Origin: an uncultured Clostridia bacterium
Lineage (GTDB): Bacteria > Bacillota > Clostridia > TANB77 > CAG-508
Assembly (NCBI GenBank): GCA_944386195.1
Contig: CALXAD010000005.1
Location: 1 to 64,000 of the forward strand
DNA: 64,000 nucleotides
Reading direction: 5' to 3'
Made by a program: the position numbers and the translations under genes. Positions 1-11,615 of the stretch are shown here, piece by piece; position 1 is the first letter of the stretch, and each line of letters opens with the position of its first letter. The notes beneath the pieces are model-generated. The model worked only from the letters and a program-made list of their open reading frames with translations. It did no database searches and was not told where the DNA came from.

Positions 1-436
1 CAAATGTTGTACTTGTACTTAATTGTGTACTTTCTCCTGGCTCTAACTCTCCTATATATCCAACTAATGTTGTTAGTGCTTTTCCATTTTCATCTATTAG
101 TTTTATATTTATTTCATAATCTCCTTTTGTTGCATTTGACTTATTTGTTATTGTTCCTAATAGCTTTGTTATATTTCCTTCTTCTGTGAGTTGCATATTA
201 CTTATTTCCATTCCATCTATTTCTTTTGTTTCCTTTAGCTTTTCACTTGTATTTAATTTCGTTCCATCTTCTAATACTTCTACATATTTTTCTTCTACTG
301 CATTACTTTCTACTGTTTCATTATTAGCTATATTTTCATCCTCTTTATTTTTACCACTTACAATTAAAACCACTATTATTGCTATTACTGCTATTCCTAT
401 TAACACTCCTATTACTTGCTTTTCCTTTTTACTCAT
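1..436 (-). CDS. Membrane-anchored protein of FxLYD/DUF type, 3' end cut by window edge
   Basis: The gene starts at the ATG at 436, with a GGGAGG ribosome binding site just upstream, and stays open to the window edge (145 codons seen). It begins MSKKEKQVIGVLIGIAVIAI, a short basic tail followed by one membrane helix (about residues 8-26). An acidic linker then leads to a beta-rich extracellular segment with phrases such as ISNMQLTEEGNITKLLG and GYIGELEPGESTQL. These resemble the FxLYD-like domains found in membrane-anchored Clostridial proteins, where a TNKS motif and an EPGES turn are common. The function is unknown. The protein would sit on the outer face of the membrane. It is followed upstream by a hairpin and a CT microsatellite. 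Confidence 0.75.
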   Translation of the reverse strand, partial: MSKKEKQVIGVLIGIAVIAIIVVLIVSGKNKEDENIANNETVESNAVEEKYVEVLEDGTKLNTSEKLKETKEIDGMEISNMQLTEEGNITKLLGTITNKSNATKGDYEINIKLIDENGKALTTLVGYIGELEPGESTQLSTSTTF

Positions 437-484
437 ATTTCATTCCTCCCTTCTTTTTTTATTTATTTTTCTTTTTAAAGCAAC

Positions 485-538
485 AAAAAAGATAGCAAAA
501 TAAGCCTATCTCTATATAGGTATTTTGCTATCTTTTTT
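485..538. terminator. Long hairpin flanked by A-run and T-run
   Basis: The arms AAAAAAGATAGCAAAATA (485-502) and TATTTTGCTATCTTTTTT (521-538) are complementary over 18 positions, and an inner AGCCTAT/ATAGG pair shortens the loop. A- and T-runs on both sides would let it terminate in either direction. It lies 190 bases beyond the end of ndvB and about 50 bases upstream of the next minus-strand gene. Confidence 0.75.
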
Positions 539-582
539 ATTCTATGATTAATAATACTATACTTTATTTCACTAAAGTGTAG

Positions 583-608
583 CTCTCTCTCTCTCTCTCT
601 CTCTCTCT
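583..608. repeat. CT dinucleotide microsatellite, 13 units
   Basis: There are 26 bases of uninterrupted CT between ndvB and the start of the downstream minus-strand gene; on the transcribed strand of that gene this is (AG)13. It lies about 150 bases upstream of that gene's start, so a change in its length could alter promoter spacing. No promoter was identified with confidence. Confidence 0.9.
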
Positions 609-727
609 TACAGTACCAAGGATTGTAGCCTTCATCGTTTTTTACTCCTCTTCTTTCGTCTTTTTTCTTTTTTTACTTTTCTTATTTTATACATAAATTT
701 TCTTTTTGTAAATACTTTTTTTATTTT

Positions 728-3700
728 TTATAAAACTACCTCAACATGATATATCTTTCTTTCTCCATCTAATTTAATCTTATTTTCAACCTCTTTGTTA
801 TCTAGCAATACTTTAGTAACACCCCTATTTTTATTATTAGGATTTTTTACATTAATATGATAAATACTATCTTTCCATTTATACTGTATTTGATATTCTT
901 TCCACTCTTTAGGAATACAAGGGTCGATTGTCATATAACCATTTTCTATCTTTAACCCCAAAATATATTCAATACCTGCTTTATAATACCAACTACTAGA
1001 ACCAGTATACCAAGTCCAACCACCACGACCTATTAAATTACCTTGTCCATAAATATCTGCTGCTATCGCATATGGTTCTACTTTATACTTATTAGAAGCA
1101 TCTTTAGTCCTAGAATGCTCAATTGGGTTAATCATCCTGTAAAACTCTAGTGCCTTATCGCCAAAGCCAAGTAAACTTTCTGCAATAATAACCCAGACTG
1201 CTGCATGTGTATATTGTCCCCCATTTTCTCTAACTCCTGGTAAATATGCTTTAATATATCCTGGTTCTAACTTTCCTTTTTCAAAAGGTGGGTCTAATAA
1301 TTTTATAATTCCATTTTCTTTATCAACTAAATGATTTTCCAAGCTTTCCATAGAAATATATTTTTTATCATTATCACCCGCATTTGATATAACACTCCAA
1401 CTTTGTGCTATGCTATCTATTCTACACTCATCATTTTCCATACTACCTAGGATACTACCATCATCCATATATGCTCTTTTATACCATCTTCCATCCCATC
1501 CTTTTGTATTTAAAGCTCTTTTTAAATCTTGTTTTACTTTTTCGTATTTTTCTACTAATTTATTATTTTCTTCTTCCTCTTCTTCTTTTATAATTGGAAT
1601 AAAATTATCCAAAATATAATATAAAAAGAATCCAAGCCATATACTTTCTCCTCTTCCTTTATTTCCAACTGTACTAAATCCATCATTCCAATCGCCAGAA
1701 CCTATCTTAGGAAGTCCATTTTCTCCAAAATTCAAAGATTTTTCTATTGCTCTTATACAATGATTATATATAGAACTTTTTTCATTGCTTTCTAAATATT
1801 TATCATACCTTTCATCTTGACCTTCTTTTAGTTCTTCTCCTTTTAAAAACGGAGTTTCTATATCTAAAATACTTTTATCTCCTGTAAACTTAATATATTC
1901 TATAGTAACAAAAACAATCCAAAGTAAGTCATCAGAAAATCTTGTTCTAATTCCTCTTCCAGTTTCATCATGCCACCAATGTTCTACATCTCCTTCTATA
2001 AATTGATGTTTGCTGTGTTTTATTATTTGTTTTTTCATAATATTAGGTTCTAAATATTTTAATCCTAAAGTATCCTGAAGTTGGTCTCTAAAACCAAAAG
2101 CTCCACCTGATTGGTAATATCCGCTTCTTCCAAGTAACCTACTTGCAATTGTTTGATACGTTACCCAACCATTTAATAAAATATTAGTAGATTCTATTGG
2201 TGTATAAACTTGAAGTCTTCCTAAAATATCTTTCCAATAATTTTTACTTAAATTAAGTTCTTGTTTACAATTATTTATTTTATTATATTTATAAGCAATA
2301 TTTTTACAATCAATTAAATTTTCATCTGCACCCAATACAAAAGAAATTTCCTTATTTGAATAACTTTCTAATTCAATATCTATTGAAAATACCATACATG
2401 ACTTTTTACCTAAGCCATTATCATTATTTAGCCTTTCCTTTTTTAATCCTTCTGGATTAGAAAGTCCACCTAAGCCTAAAAATGAATTCTTATCTCCTGT
2501 AAAAGATTTTATCTTTTCACTACAAGAAAGATATATAAAATAATCTTGCTCTTCTCTTTTATATAAATTCTTACTATAAACAATATTATTATTTCTATCT
2601 AAAGTAACATTTAAATATCCATTTGTTTTAACCTCATCTTCTCCAAGTACTGGTTTTATATAATAATATAATTTTAATTTCTTTCTATTTGGTGTCGTAT
2701 TCTTTAAATTTAAAATACTTACTTTACATGCATCTTCTTTTGGAACAAACACCTCTAATTCTTGTTCTATACCACAACTTTTGTGTAGATACTTAACATA
2801 TCCAAAACCATAGATAACATTATAATTTTTATTATCTGGCATTGGATTTAAACCTAACGACCATGATTTACCATTTTCTTCTCTTAAATAAATAACTTCA
2901 CTTGGTACATCTAAACTTGGATTATTATCCCAAGCTGTTACCCTATTTAATCTACTATTTTTAAACCAAGTATATCCTCCCATATTTTCAGTAACAACTG
3001 TTCCAAACTTTTCATTTGCTAGAATATTTGCCCAAACAGTAGGAAGTCTATTTTCTTTATTTACTCTAATTAAATATTCTTTACCATCTTCAGAAAAACC
3101 GCCATACTCATTATAATATTTTAATTTTTCTTTATTTTCTAAAATATCAATATCATCATTATCTTCTTCTACAGGTACAATATTTGTTTCACTATCATTT
3201 ATTAATTTGTAATTATCTAAATAGTCCTCTTCTAAATCTCTTATATTATTTTCTAATCCACCTTTTTTACAATCAATAGTAACAGCTGAAATTAATTCTA
3301 ATAAGCTAATATCTTTTTTATCAACTTCTCCTTTTACTAGTGTAAAAATTCCACCTTTTATATTCTTCAAATATGACATATGTCTATTTAATATCTCATT
3401 TTCTATTTCTTCTCTTACATAATTTTCATAACTGTGTTTTTCTTCATCTAATATAACTAATTCTACATCTACATTTTTAGTTCTAAAAAACTCATATGCT
3501 TTTAATACTTCTTTTATAATATAACTATCATTAACATCTTTTATTTTTACTAATATAATTGGTAAATCTCCTGATATTCCATACTTCCATAAATTACTTT
3601 GCTTATATTCTCCCAAATTCACCTTTTTTAGTCTTTCAGATTTTACTGGATTATCAAATACAATATATGAAAGTATCTTTTGATATATTGCAATTTCTTT

Positions 3701-6700
3701 TCCTTTAACACCTAAATACCTACTTTCTGCTTCCACTCTTGCTTTTGATAAATCAAATTCATTTTTCACATTTTCATATACTTTATATTTTTCCAAATTC
3801 TTTTCTACTTTTTCTTCATCTTCTCCAACACTTAAAACAAAATCGACACATACTGTTTCATTTGGCTTTATTTTTACAGTTCTCTTCATAGCAATTATGG
3901 GCTCAGTAACTAATCCTATTTTTTTTGATAATGGAATACCATTTTCTATCATTTTAGGGATTCCAAGATTTCCTCTTCCTATGAACTTTGACTCACTAAT
4001 TTCATATTCTAAATCCCCAATTGTTTCACTAACTGTGGATAACCCAGCTGCTAAATACATTTCTTTTTGATTTTGTTCTCTTTTCTTTCTTTTTACAATT
4101 ATACTATTTGTTTTTTCATCAAATTTTGTTATTAAAAATAAGTTATTAAATACAGGATGTGCATAATCATCTTCTTTTTTTGATAAAACAGGTTCAAAAT
4201 AAACTGTTACTTCTACTATTTCTTCATCATTTCCTTGGTTTTCTAAACTAACTCTTCTTAATTCTACTGGCTCATTTGAACTTATTGTTGTTTGTATTTT
4301 TGTTTTTATATTTCCTTCTAAAATTTCTTGCTTACATCTATCAGGCATAAAGCTTATTTGATAATTATTTTCTTTCTTTTCATTAAATGAATAGTTAGAA
4401 CTCCATATTCTTTTAGTTTTAATATTTTTCATAACAAAGAATATTCCTTGGGAATAATCATCTGTTGGTTTAAAACGATTTATATAAATATCTTTATATT
4501 TGCTTATACCTTCTCCTTTTTCATTCATTGCTATTACATAATCTTCACTTGATATAACATTTCCTGTTATTAATCTTTCATCTATTTTATTATAAGTTGT
4601 TATTATATAATCTTCATAATCCTTATATTTTAGTTTTTCTACCTTTTCTTTTTTCTCTTTTGTTATAATTGCTGTTTCTGGCATCGTCTCTTGTAATAAT
4701 ATACTTACTGCTTGCATTTCTGGGTTTTCCATAAATCTCTTTTGTAAGATTTTATCATTAAACAAATTGTTAATTGAAAGAAGTATTAACCCTTGGTGGT
4801 GTGCCATATATGTTTTTACTACACTTGATGTTTTTCCTTTTTCCACTCTTTCTGGTGTATAATCTATAGATTCGTAAAATCCATATTTTTGGTACATTCC
4901 TTCTTTTTCTAATCTTTTTAAATTTTCTACTTCTTCTTTTGGGCAATCTCCTATTGCTAAAATACTTCCATAACTAGATACAACGAGTTCATCGCCTAAG
5001 CCTCTTTTTAATCCAAGCCATGGTATACCAAATGCTTTATACTGGTAGTTTGATTTTAAATCTTTTACATTAAATGCTGCTTCTGATATCCCCCATGGTA
5101 TATTTAATTTTTTACTATATATTTTTTGGCTCATAATCATAAACTTACAAGATTCATCAAGAAGACTTCCTTGATATCTTGGTATATTTATATCTGGCAT
5201 CAGGTATTCAAAAGCTGTTCCAGACCAAGAAATTAAACCTTTATATTTTCCTAAAGTTGTTAAAGTTCTACTTAAACTATTCCAATGTTTTGAAGGTACA
5301 TCTTTTTTAGCAATAGCAACTAGGCTAGCTTGTCTTGCTTCTGATGCTAATAAATCATAATATGAATCTGTTAATTTATTTTCTTCTACATTAAATCCAA
5401 TTGAAAATATTTGTAATTCATTATTATATAATGCTTTAAAATCTGTATTATTTATTAAATTATCAACTATTAATAATAAATTTTCTAATTCTTCTTTTTC
5501 TTTATTTTCTTCTTTGCTAATCATATCTTTTAAGAATGATTTTACAACAAAAAGATATCCTACAAAATTACCACTATCTACTGTTGATATATATCTTGGA
5601 ATTAATGGCTCTTTTGTTTTTATCTGATACCAATTATATAAATGCCCATTCCATTTTGGAAGACTTTCTATTACTAAAATCATTTCTTTTAATAATTCAA
5701 GTGCTCTTGTTTTATCAATATATTCTAAGTCATATGCTGAAATTACTGCAAGAAGTGATAAACCTATATTTGTTGAAGAAGTTCTTGGAACTATTTTTTC
5801 TTTTCTATTTTCTTGATAATTATCAGTAATCAAATAATTGTTTTCCTTAGTTAAATATTCTTGGAAGAAATTCCATGTTCTTTTTCCTATTTCTTTTACA
5901 TATTCTTTTTCTTCATTATTTAATTTTTCTACTTGTTTTTCTTTCTTTTTCTTTTTACTTATATAACACATAATAATAGGCGTTATAATCCAAAAGACAC
6001 CTAAAATGATTGCAAAAATATTACCAGTAAATATACAAATAATTCCTAAAACAATATTTACTATCATTTGTTTTATATATGGAAATATATCTTCTTTTGC
6101 TTGTTTTTCCGCTTCTTCTGATGTCATCCACTCAAGCAAATGTTTTTTACTAAATAACATCCTATATAAACTAGTTACAATGGATTTTAATGATATATAT
6201 GCTTTATAAGGAAGGCATCCAAGTGTTAGTATTCCTCTTAAGAAACTTCCTTTTATTCCTGAAATTTTTGGTGTAAATGTTTTTTGTTTTTGTTCTCCAT
6301 TTTTCTTAAATACTAAGTAATTTATAAGTTCTAATATAAAAGGAATTAATGTAACTACTATTAAACTTAAGACTATTCCTAAAACACTTTTATTATAAAT
6401 ATATCCACATATTCCTGTAAAAATTAGTGAAAATATTATACTTATTTCTAATAAACTCCTACGTATATTATCAAATATTTTATATCTAGATAATAAATTT
6501 AGTTTTTTCTTAGGAGATAGCCAACCCATAATTTGTATATCTCCTCTTATCCATCTAGAAAGTCTATTCATGAAACTATTGTATTTAGTTGGATATCCAT
6601 CCATTAACATTATATCTGAAACTAAACCACACCTTAAATAACATCCTTCTAATAAATCATGACTTAATACTTTATTTTCTGGTATTACATCTTTTAATAC

Positions 6701-8855
6701 TTTAGAATAAACTTTTAAATCATATATTCCTTTCCCTGTAAAAATTCCCTCTTTAAAATTATCTTGATATAAATCAGAAATTGCATTTGTGTATGAATCA
6801 ATTCCACCTGCTCCTGCAAATATTTTAGTAAATAAATTATAATTACTTATATTTAAGTTTATACCAACTCTTGGTTGCATAATTCCATATCCATTTGTTA
6901 CTATATTTTTCTTTTCATCTATTTGTGGTCTATTTAAAATATGTGCCATTGCCCCTACTAATTGAAATGCACATTCTAAACTTAAATCTGTATCTGAATC
7001 TAATGTTATTACATATTTTATATTTCTCAATTCTTTTTTTATTTCTTCTTTATTTTCATATTCTTCTATTGTATTTTCTCTAAATGGATTATCTATATTT
7101 CCAAGCAAATACTCATTAAATTTTAAAAGCATTCCTCTTTTTCTTTCCCAACCTAAATATGAGCCTTCTTTTTCGTTCCATTGTCTTTTTCTATATATAA
7201 AATTAAAAATTGGAATTTCACTATTACTTTTATATTTTTCATTTAAAATTTTTTCTTGCCTTTTTCCTTCTTTTATTACTTCTTTATCAAATTCTTCTTC
7301 CTGCTTATTGCTTTCTGTACAATCTCCTAATAAGCAAAAATATATATTATCTGATTTATTTGCTAAATAAAATACTTCTAATTTTTTCATTAATTCTTCT
7401 GCTTTTTCTTTTGTTTTTACTATTGTTGGTATAACAACCATTGTGCTATTTTCTTTATTTATTCCGTTTTGAAAAATCTAGTTTTGGTATTAATTTAGGT
7501 TTTACAATTTTACTTAATATATAAGATATAACTTGATTTACAACCTCTGTTGCTGGCACAAAAAATAAAATCCAAGAAATTATTAAAACAGCTAAATTGT
7601 TTATATTATTATTTAAAAGACTAGCTAAATAAAATGAAAGTATTAAACTAAATATAATTATTGTTGATATATAAATTTTTGTTTTTTCCTTTATATTTAT
7701 AGGCTTTCGAATTTTATATTTTAACTCTTTATATAAATCTTCTATACCTTCATCTATTAAATAATATCCTATATGAGATTTCTTTCCTTTTCCTTCATTT
7801 TTATTTGCTATCTCTAATAATTTTCTTGTTATATATATTTCTGAGATTTTTGTTTTTTTAGATATTTCTTTTATTTTATTTCTGTAATATTCTTTTGTTT
7901 TTATATCCATTTTTTCATAAACAGAACTTGGGTCTTGTTTTAATAATTCTTCTACCCCATTTATTTTTTCGAATATTTCTAAGAAATTTATTCTTTGAAT
8001 CTTTTTTATACTTGTTATACTATTCCCTATTGAAACTTTTCTTACTGCTATATCAAAATGTTCCTTTTTTATTATTTCTGATACATTTGTTCCTGTAAGT
8101 TCAACTATTTCTTCTAATGCTTTTAAATAACTATATCCTTTTTTACCATATCTTTTTAATATATATGACATATATTCTACAAATGAATATTGCATATCAT
8201 TTAATACATTTTTTTCTATTTTCTTTATATTATTATTTTTAAATACTTGTTCTTGTTTATTTTTGTTTTCTACTAATCTTTCTACTATATTTTCTGCTTT
8301 ATATTTTTCCATTTGTGATATATATATTTTTTCACAAACTTCTCTTATATTTTCTATAATTGCAATTTCAAGAAATATTCCTATATTCCATATTTCTTCC
8401 ATGCTTAATGTCTTTTTTGTTTGGTAACTTGCAAGATAACTTTCTAAATCTTTTCTTTCTATTCTATTATCTGTATATGCAGCTATTTCTGAAGCTAACA
8501 CGTATATTCTTGCAAACCCTTTATATTGTCCATTTGCTATTCCTAAAAAACTTGTATATTTTTTTAATGTTAATTCTTTTTCTATTTGTTTTACACATTC
8601 TTCTATGACATATAAATTATCAAGCAACCATTCTCCTGCTGGATGTATACTTATTCCTAGTTTTAAATGTTCATTTAATAAATTATATACATCTTGTATT
8701 ACTTTAAAACTTTCTAGCATATGTGGTACAGGATAAGTATTTTTTTGTGATTTTCCTACTAAATTATGATTACTTGCTATTTTTTCTAAATACTTTTCTA
8801 GTTGGTATTTGTCTAAAGGTGTTCCATTTATTTTTAATATTTTATTTGTTTTCAA
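728..8855 (-). CDS. ndvB: Cyclic beta-1,2-glucan synthase-like protein (NdvB type, GT84 + glucoamylase-like + GH94), read through a +1 shift
   Basis: Two reading frames (7455-8855 and 728-7441) together give one NdvB-type protein of 2708 residues, near the family's usual size. The first 466 residues carry the N-terminal domain (IHPAGEWLLDN motif, two membrane helices at about 392-450). Then come the GT84 transferase (LDSDTD, GWERKRG, HDLLEG), more membrane helices, a glucoamylase-like domain, and a C-terminal GH94 phosphorylase-like domain with GDVEHWWHDETGRG and the catalytic-type GSGDWNDG. In other bacteria such enzymes build, elongate and cyclise beta-1,2-glucan at the inner membrane. The frames join at LDFSK/GINKEN..MVVIPT, exactly where homologues continue. 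The zero frame stops three codons after the CGG at 7464-7466. The start is the TTG at 8855, behind AAGGAG. The alternative reading is a broken gene, but more than 2200 codons stay open after the shift. Confidence 0.88.
7463..7469 (-). other. +1 frameshift site AAA CGG A in ndvB
   Basis: On the coding strand the zero frame reads TTT TCA AAA CGG AAT AAA TAA. Skipping the C at 7466 gives TCA AAA GGA ATA AAT, which is S-K-G-I-N, matching the family's LDFS-x-GI segment. The Gly codon GGA is 7465-7463. CGG occurs in frame nowhere else in this gene. Confidence 0.85.
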
Positions 8856-8976
8856 AAAAATTCCACTCCTTGTAAATTATGTTGTTTTACACATATTGTT
8901 TACAAAGAGTGGTAATTTTATGCATTTTGTGAATTATCTTATTTAATCATTTTTTATTTTTGTAATTTTTCATTTT

Positions 8977-9005
8977 TTGCAATTTTATGTAAATAATGTT
9001 ATAAT
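8977..9005 (+). promoter_or_regulatory. Sigma-A type promoter of the 9059 gene
   Basis: TTGCAA at 8977-8982 and a perfect TATAAT at 9000-9005 are separated by 17 bases. Transcription should begin near 9012, at the foot of a small inverted repeat, and the first gene downstream starts at 9059. Confidence 0.8.
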
Positions 9006-9013
9006 ATATTTAT

Positions 9014-9028
9014 ACTGCAAATTGCAGT
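9014..9028 (+). promoter_or_regulatory. Perfect inverted repeat at the transcript start
   Basis: ACTGCAAATTGCAGT has two 7-base arms around one central base and begins right after the predicted transcription start. It could be an operator or a 5' stabilising hairpin. Small hairpins also follow the promoters of the 33476, 34232 and 34708 genes. Confidence 0.5.
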
Positions 9029-9058
9029 GTAAATTGTATTTTGATTGAAAGGATTAAA

Positions 9059-9346
9059 ATGGTAAATATTCCAGATGAAGGAATCTTTATTGATAACTTC
9101 ACCAAAGGAAAAACCACTGTAATTCCAGATGACGAATCTGCTCCATCGAAAATAGCAGAAATTCTGGAAGCTATTGAGGAAGGGAAAATTAAGCCTGAAC
9201 TGAAAGGCTTCATGCCATTTGTAGACTCTCCATCCGCAGTATGCATGAGACCAATCTACGCTGTTCCTAATGTGCTGGTTTCAGTCGAAGGAAACTTAAC
9301 TCCGATGATTATCACCGGTACCACCGAGGTTGGTGCAAAATATTAA
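9059..9346 (+). CDS. Small protein of unknown function, unlike its surroundings in base composition
   Basis: The 95-residue protein starts at the ATG at 9059, five bases after GAAAGGA. The longer in-frame start at 9041 is a TTG lying before that site and is not needed. The protein begins MVNIPDEGIFIDNF and ends GTTEVGAKY. It has no signal peptide or membrane helix and I recognise no domain. The gene uses codons rare in the rest of the window (CTG, ATC, ACC, CCG, GTC) and is clearly more GC-rich than its neighbours. It has its own promoter, a 5' hairpin and a strong terminator, so it is a separate, probably well-expressed unit. Recent transfer or selection for translation efficiency could explain the composition. 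Confidence 0.8.
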   Translation: MVNIPDEGIFIDNFTKGKTTVIPDDESAPSKIAEILEAIEEGKIKPELKGFMPFVDSPSAVCMRPIYAVPNVLVSVEGNLTPMIITGTTEVGAKY

Positions 9347-9382
9347 TCTCGATTAGGAACTTCTCCCTCTCTTTCTTTCAAC

Positions 9383-9415
9383 AAAGAGCTCACTTAATTA
9401 AGAGAGCTCTTTTTA
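9383..9415 (+). terminator. Rho-independent terminator of the 9059 gene
   Basis: AAAGAGCTC (9383-9391) pairs with GAGCTCTTT (9404-9412) over 9 bases, followed by a T-run. On the other strand it can also end the minus-strand gene that stops at 9416. Confidence 0.85.
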
Positions 9416-10324
9416 TTATCTTTGTTCATCATCTTTTTCATTATTTATATCTTTTACTTTTGTCATATCTATTGAAATATTTCCTCTATCATCTATTTGC
9501 ATTTCTCCTGCTGCAAATTGTGATGTTTTTTCTAATTCTTCTTGTGACCTATCTATTACTTCATCTCTATCAAAATTTTCAGCTTGAATACCATATGCAA
9601 AGTCTTGCATATCAGCAATTCCTCTGATATATTCTGACATTTCTCGTGAAATTTTATTACTTCCTCCCAAAACATTATCTAGTAAATCTCTTGAAGAATA
9701 TATTGTTGTTCTGTAATCTTCATCTGTTACTTTTATAGTCTCATGTAATTCTTCTGGATTATTTACAGTAGCACTTATTTTAACTTTTTCTGGGGATACT
9801 CCTAATAAATTTCCAACTTTACTTTTTATAATATTTAATTGAAGTCCATCTATGTTTGTTGCTATATCAAGTAATTCTTGATTTGATATATCATCATTTT
9901 GAAGTGCCTCTTGATAATTTTGTAATGTTTGTAAATCTTGTTCATTTATTCCTAATGATTTAGCTGTATCTCCACTTTGCATAGCTTGGCTTATTGTTAT
10001 TGGTTGATTTTCTGGTCTACTATTTTGATATGCATTATTTGCACCAATTCCAATAGCAAGTGTTCCTGCTGCTATTGCTGCTACAAGTACTCCTATCATC
10101 TTTTTTCTTGAACCTGTAAATTTTTGTTTTTGTTGTACTTTAGGTTTATTTATTACTGTTTTTTTACCTGTTTTTACATTTCTATTACTTACTTTTTGAC
10201 TGTTTGTTTTATATTTCATACTTTCCCTTTGTGCTGCTCTTAACATTCTTCCTTTACTATTTATAGCTGGATATGCATAAGCCTCCATAAATTTATTTCT
10301 TTTACTATCAAACGTTTCTCCCAT
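9416..10324 (-). CDS. Single-pass membrane protein of unknown function
   Basis: The protein has 302 residues. A basic cytoplasmic part of about 75 residues (rich in K, R, Q and N, with MKYKTNSQKVSNRN) is followed by one membrane helix (about 76-96, MIGVLVAAIAAGTLAIGIGA). An acidic extracellular part of about 200 residues then carries helical stretches such as INEQDLQTLQNYQEAL and a possible alpha/beta segment around VGNLLGVSPEKVKISA. I do not recognise the family. The start is supported by AAGGAGG seven bases upstream. It lies between the odd 9059 gene and cwlD on the same strand as cwlD, but with an 87-base gap, so co-transcription is uncertain. Confidence 0.75.
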   Translation of the reverse strand: MGETFDSKRNKFMEAYAYPAINSKGRMLRAAQRESMKYKTNSQKVSNRNVKTGKKTVINKPKVQQKQKFTGSRKKMIGVLVAAIAAGTLAIGIGANNAYQNSRPENQPITISQAMQSGDTAKSLGINEQDLQTLQNYQEALQNDDISNQELLDIATNIDGLQLNIIKSKVGNLLGVSPEKVKISATVNNPEELHETIKVTDEDYRTTIYSSRDLLDNVLGGSNKISREMSEYIRGIADMQDFAYGIQAENFDRDEVIDRSQEELEKTSQFAAGEMQIDDRGNISIDMTKVKDINNEKDDEQR

Positions 10325-10411
10325 ACTTGCTCCTCCTTGGTTTCTTTCCTACTCTTTTATTATAACATTAAGAAAATATAAAAGTAAAGATTTATCTTAT
10401 AAAATTTATTT

Positions 10412-11146
10412 TTAATTATTATAGAAATAATCCATTATTCCATTATATATTCCCCAAGCTAGTCTTTCTTGATAACTATCTTCTTGTAACTCCTTCTCTT
10501 CTTGCGGATTAGATAAGAATCCACATTCCACGATACTAATTGGAATTTCTACATTTTTCATTAAATATACTGTATCTAATTTCATTGCAACTCTATCATT
10601 TTCTTTTTGAATTGATTCATTTAAATTTTCTTGTAAACTTTTTGCTAAATCAGTACTTTTTTCATTTTTAGTATTATAGAAACATTGCCAACCATAATAT
10701 TGTGATTGTGGAATTTTATTTAGATGAACTGAGACAAATATATCTGCAGAAGATTCGTTTCCTATTTTTACTCTATTTTTTATATCAGATACTTTCTTTT
10801 GTCTTAACGTTTTACTATCTAAATCATATATTGCCTCATCATCTGAACGTGTTAATAAAACATTACATCCACTTTGTTCTAATAATTTTTGTGTTTTTAA
10901 TACTATTTTCAAATTAATTTCTTCTTCTGTTGTACCATTTTTACTTTCTGCTCCTGCATCTGGTAATCCATGCCCTGCATCTAGTATAACAGTTTTTCCT
11001 GATACAGGTGTTGCTGTTACTTCTGATGTTTTATTATTTGTATCTAGTTCATTTTCTTCTTTGGCTATATGTACAGAAAATACAAATAAGGAAATTAAAA
11101 TACAAGATAGTATAATTTTTATTCTTTTTTGGCTTATTATTACCAT
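10412..11146 (-). CDS. cwlD: N-acetylmuramoyl-L-alanine amidase, CwlD type
   Basis: This amidase_3 family enzyme cleaves the bond between N-acetylmuramic acid and L-alanine. In spore formers CwlD acts with PdaA to make the muramic lactam of spore cortex. The zinc and catalytic residues are visible: H in LDAGHG, E in EEEINL, H in SVHLNK and E in IVECGFLSN. The YYGWQCFY segment and NDRVA are typical of CwlD rather than of autolysins. An N-terminal signal-anchor helix (about residues 8-28) exports it. An ATG at 11152 lies only two bases from the AGGGG ribosome site; the ATG at 11146 has a normal 8-base spacing and is preferred. Its presence suggests the organism sporulates or descends from a spore former. 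Confidence 0.85.
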   Translation of the reverse strand: MVIISQKRIKIILSCILISLFVFSVHIAKEENELDTNNKTSEVTATPVSGKTVILDAGHGLPDAGAESKNGTTEEEINLKIVLKTQKLLEQSGCNVLLTRSDDEAIYDLDSKTLRQKKVSDIKNRVKIGNESSADIFVSVHLNKIPQSQYYGWQCFYNTKNEKSTDLAKSLQENLNESIQKENDRVAMKLDTVYLMKNVEIPISIVECGFLSNPQEEKELQEDSYQERLAWGIYNGIMDYFYNN

Positions 11147-11228
11147 AAACATAACCCCTATATAAATAGTTTATTATATTTATTATATTAAGCCTTTTCT
11201 AATTCTATTCCTATTATTTTGTTTTACT

Positions 11229-11615
11229 TTATAGTTTTATACACTTTTCATAATCCTCTTTATTAAAATCAATTGTTGGAACTATTATATCTTTAAAATC
11301 TTTTGCATTATCATCTCTTAAAGTTTTGTAAAAATTAGCTTCGTTTTTCTTAAAATTTAATCCTAGTTCTTCTTTTAATTCTCTTAATATTGCTTGTAAA
11401 GTATTTTCACCTTTAATACAAGACCCACATGTACATTCCCACATTAAAGGATATTTTTGTTTAGTACTTGCTCTTTTTGTTAGTAAGATTTCATTTCTTG
11501 AATTTATTATTATAGCTTCTGTTCCTAAATGATATTCTCCTGTACTTAATCTATCATTGCTATGTCTGTCAATCACTTTTCCTGTTTTATTCCTATTGAT
11601 ATCATATACATCCAT
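11229..11615 (-). pseudogene. Degraded duplicate of the 13005-13514 Nudix gene
   Basis: The sequence is nearly identical to the intact Nudix gene at 13005-13514. It keeps the Nudix box (G-SCIKG-E ... RELKEELGL) but carries two lesions. About 37 codons are missing after FKDI, joined at a short ATATA match, which removes the segment IDCRWVTIEEFEKM. In addition one G is lost near the start (TGGGATG became TGGATG), so the original ATG behind GGAGG is out of frame and only the ATG at 11615 restarts the frame. The protein would have 128 residues and lack part of the fold. It may still be translated, so pseudogene is the likely but unproven reading. Confidence 0.75.

Noticed and set aside
728-7441. 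A separate large protein starting at ATG 7441
   Set aside because: The frame continues upstream as GINKEN..T before the ATG, matching the family sequence, and no ribosome binding site lies before 7441. The N-terminal gene ends exactly where this part begins.
9010-9246. Minus-strand reading frame opposite the 9059 gene
   Set aside because: The plus-strand gene has a promoter, ribosome site and terminator; the minus-strand frame has none.
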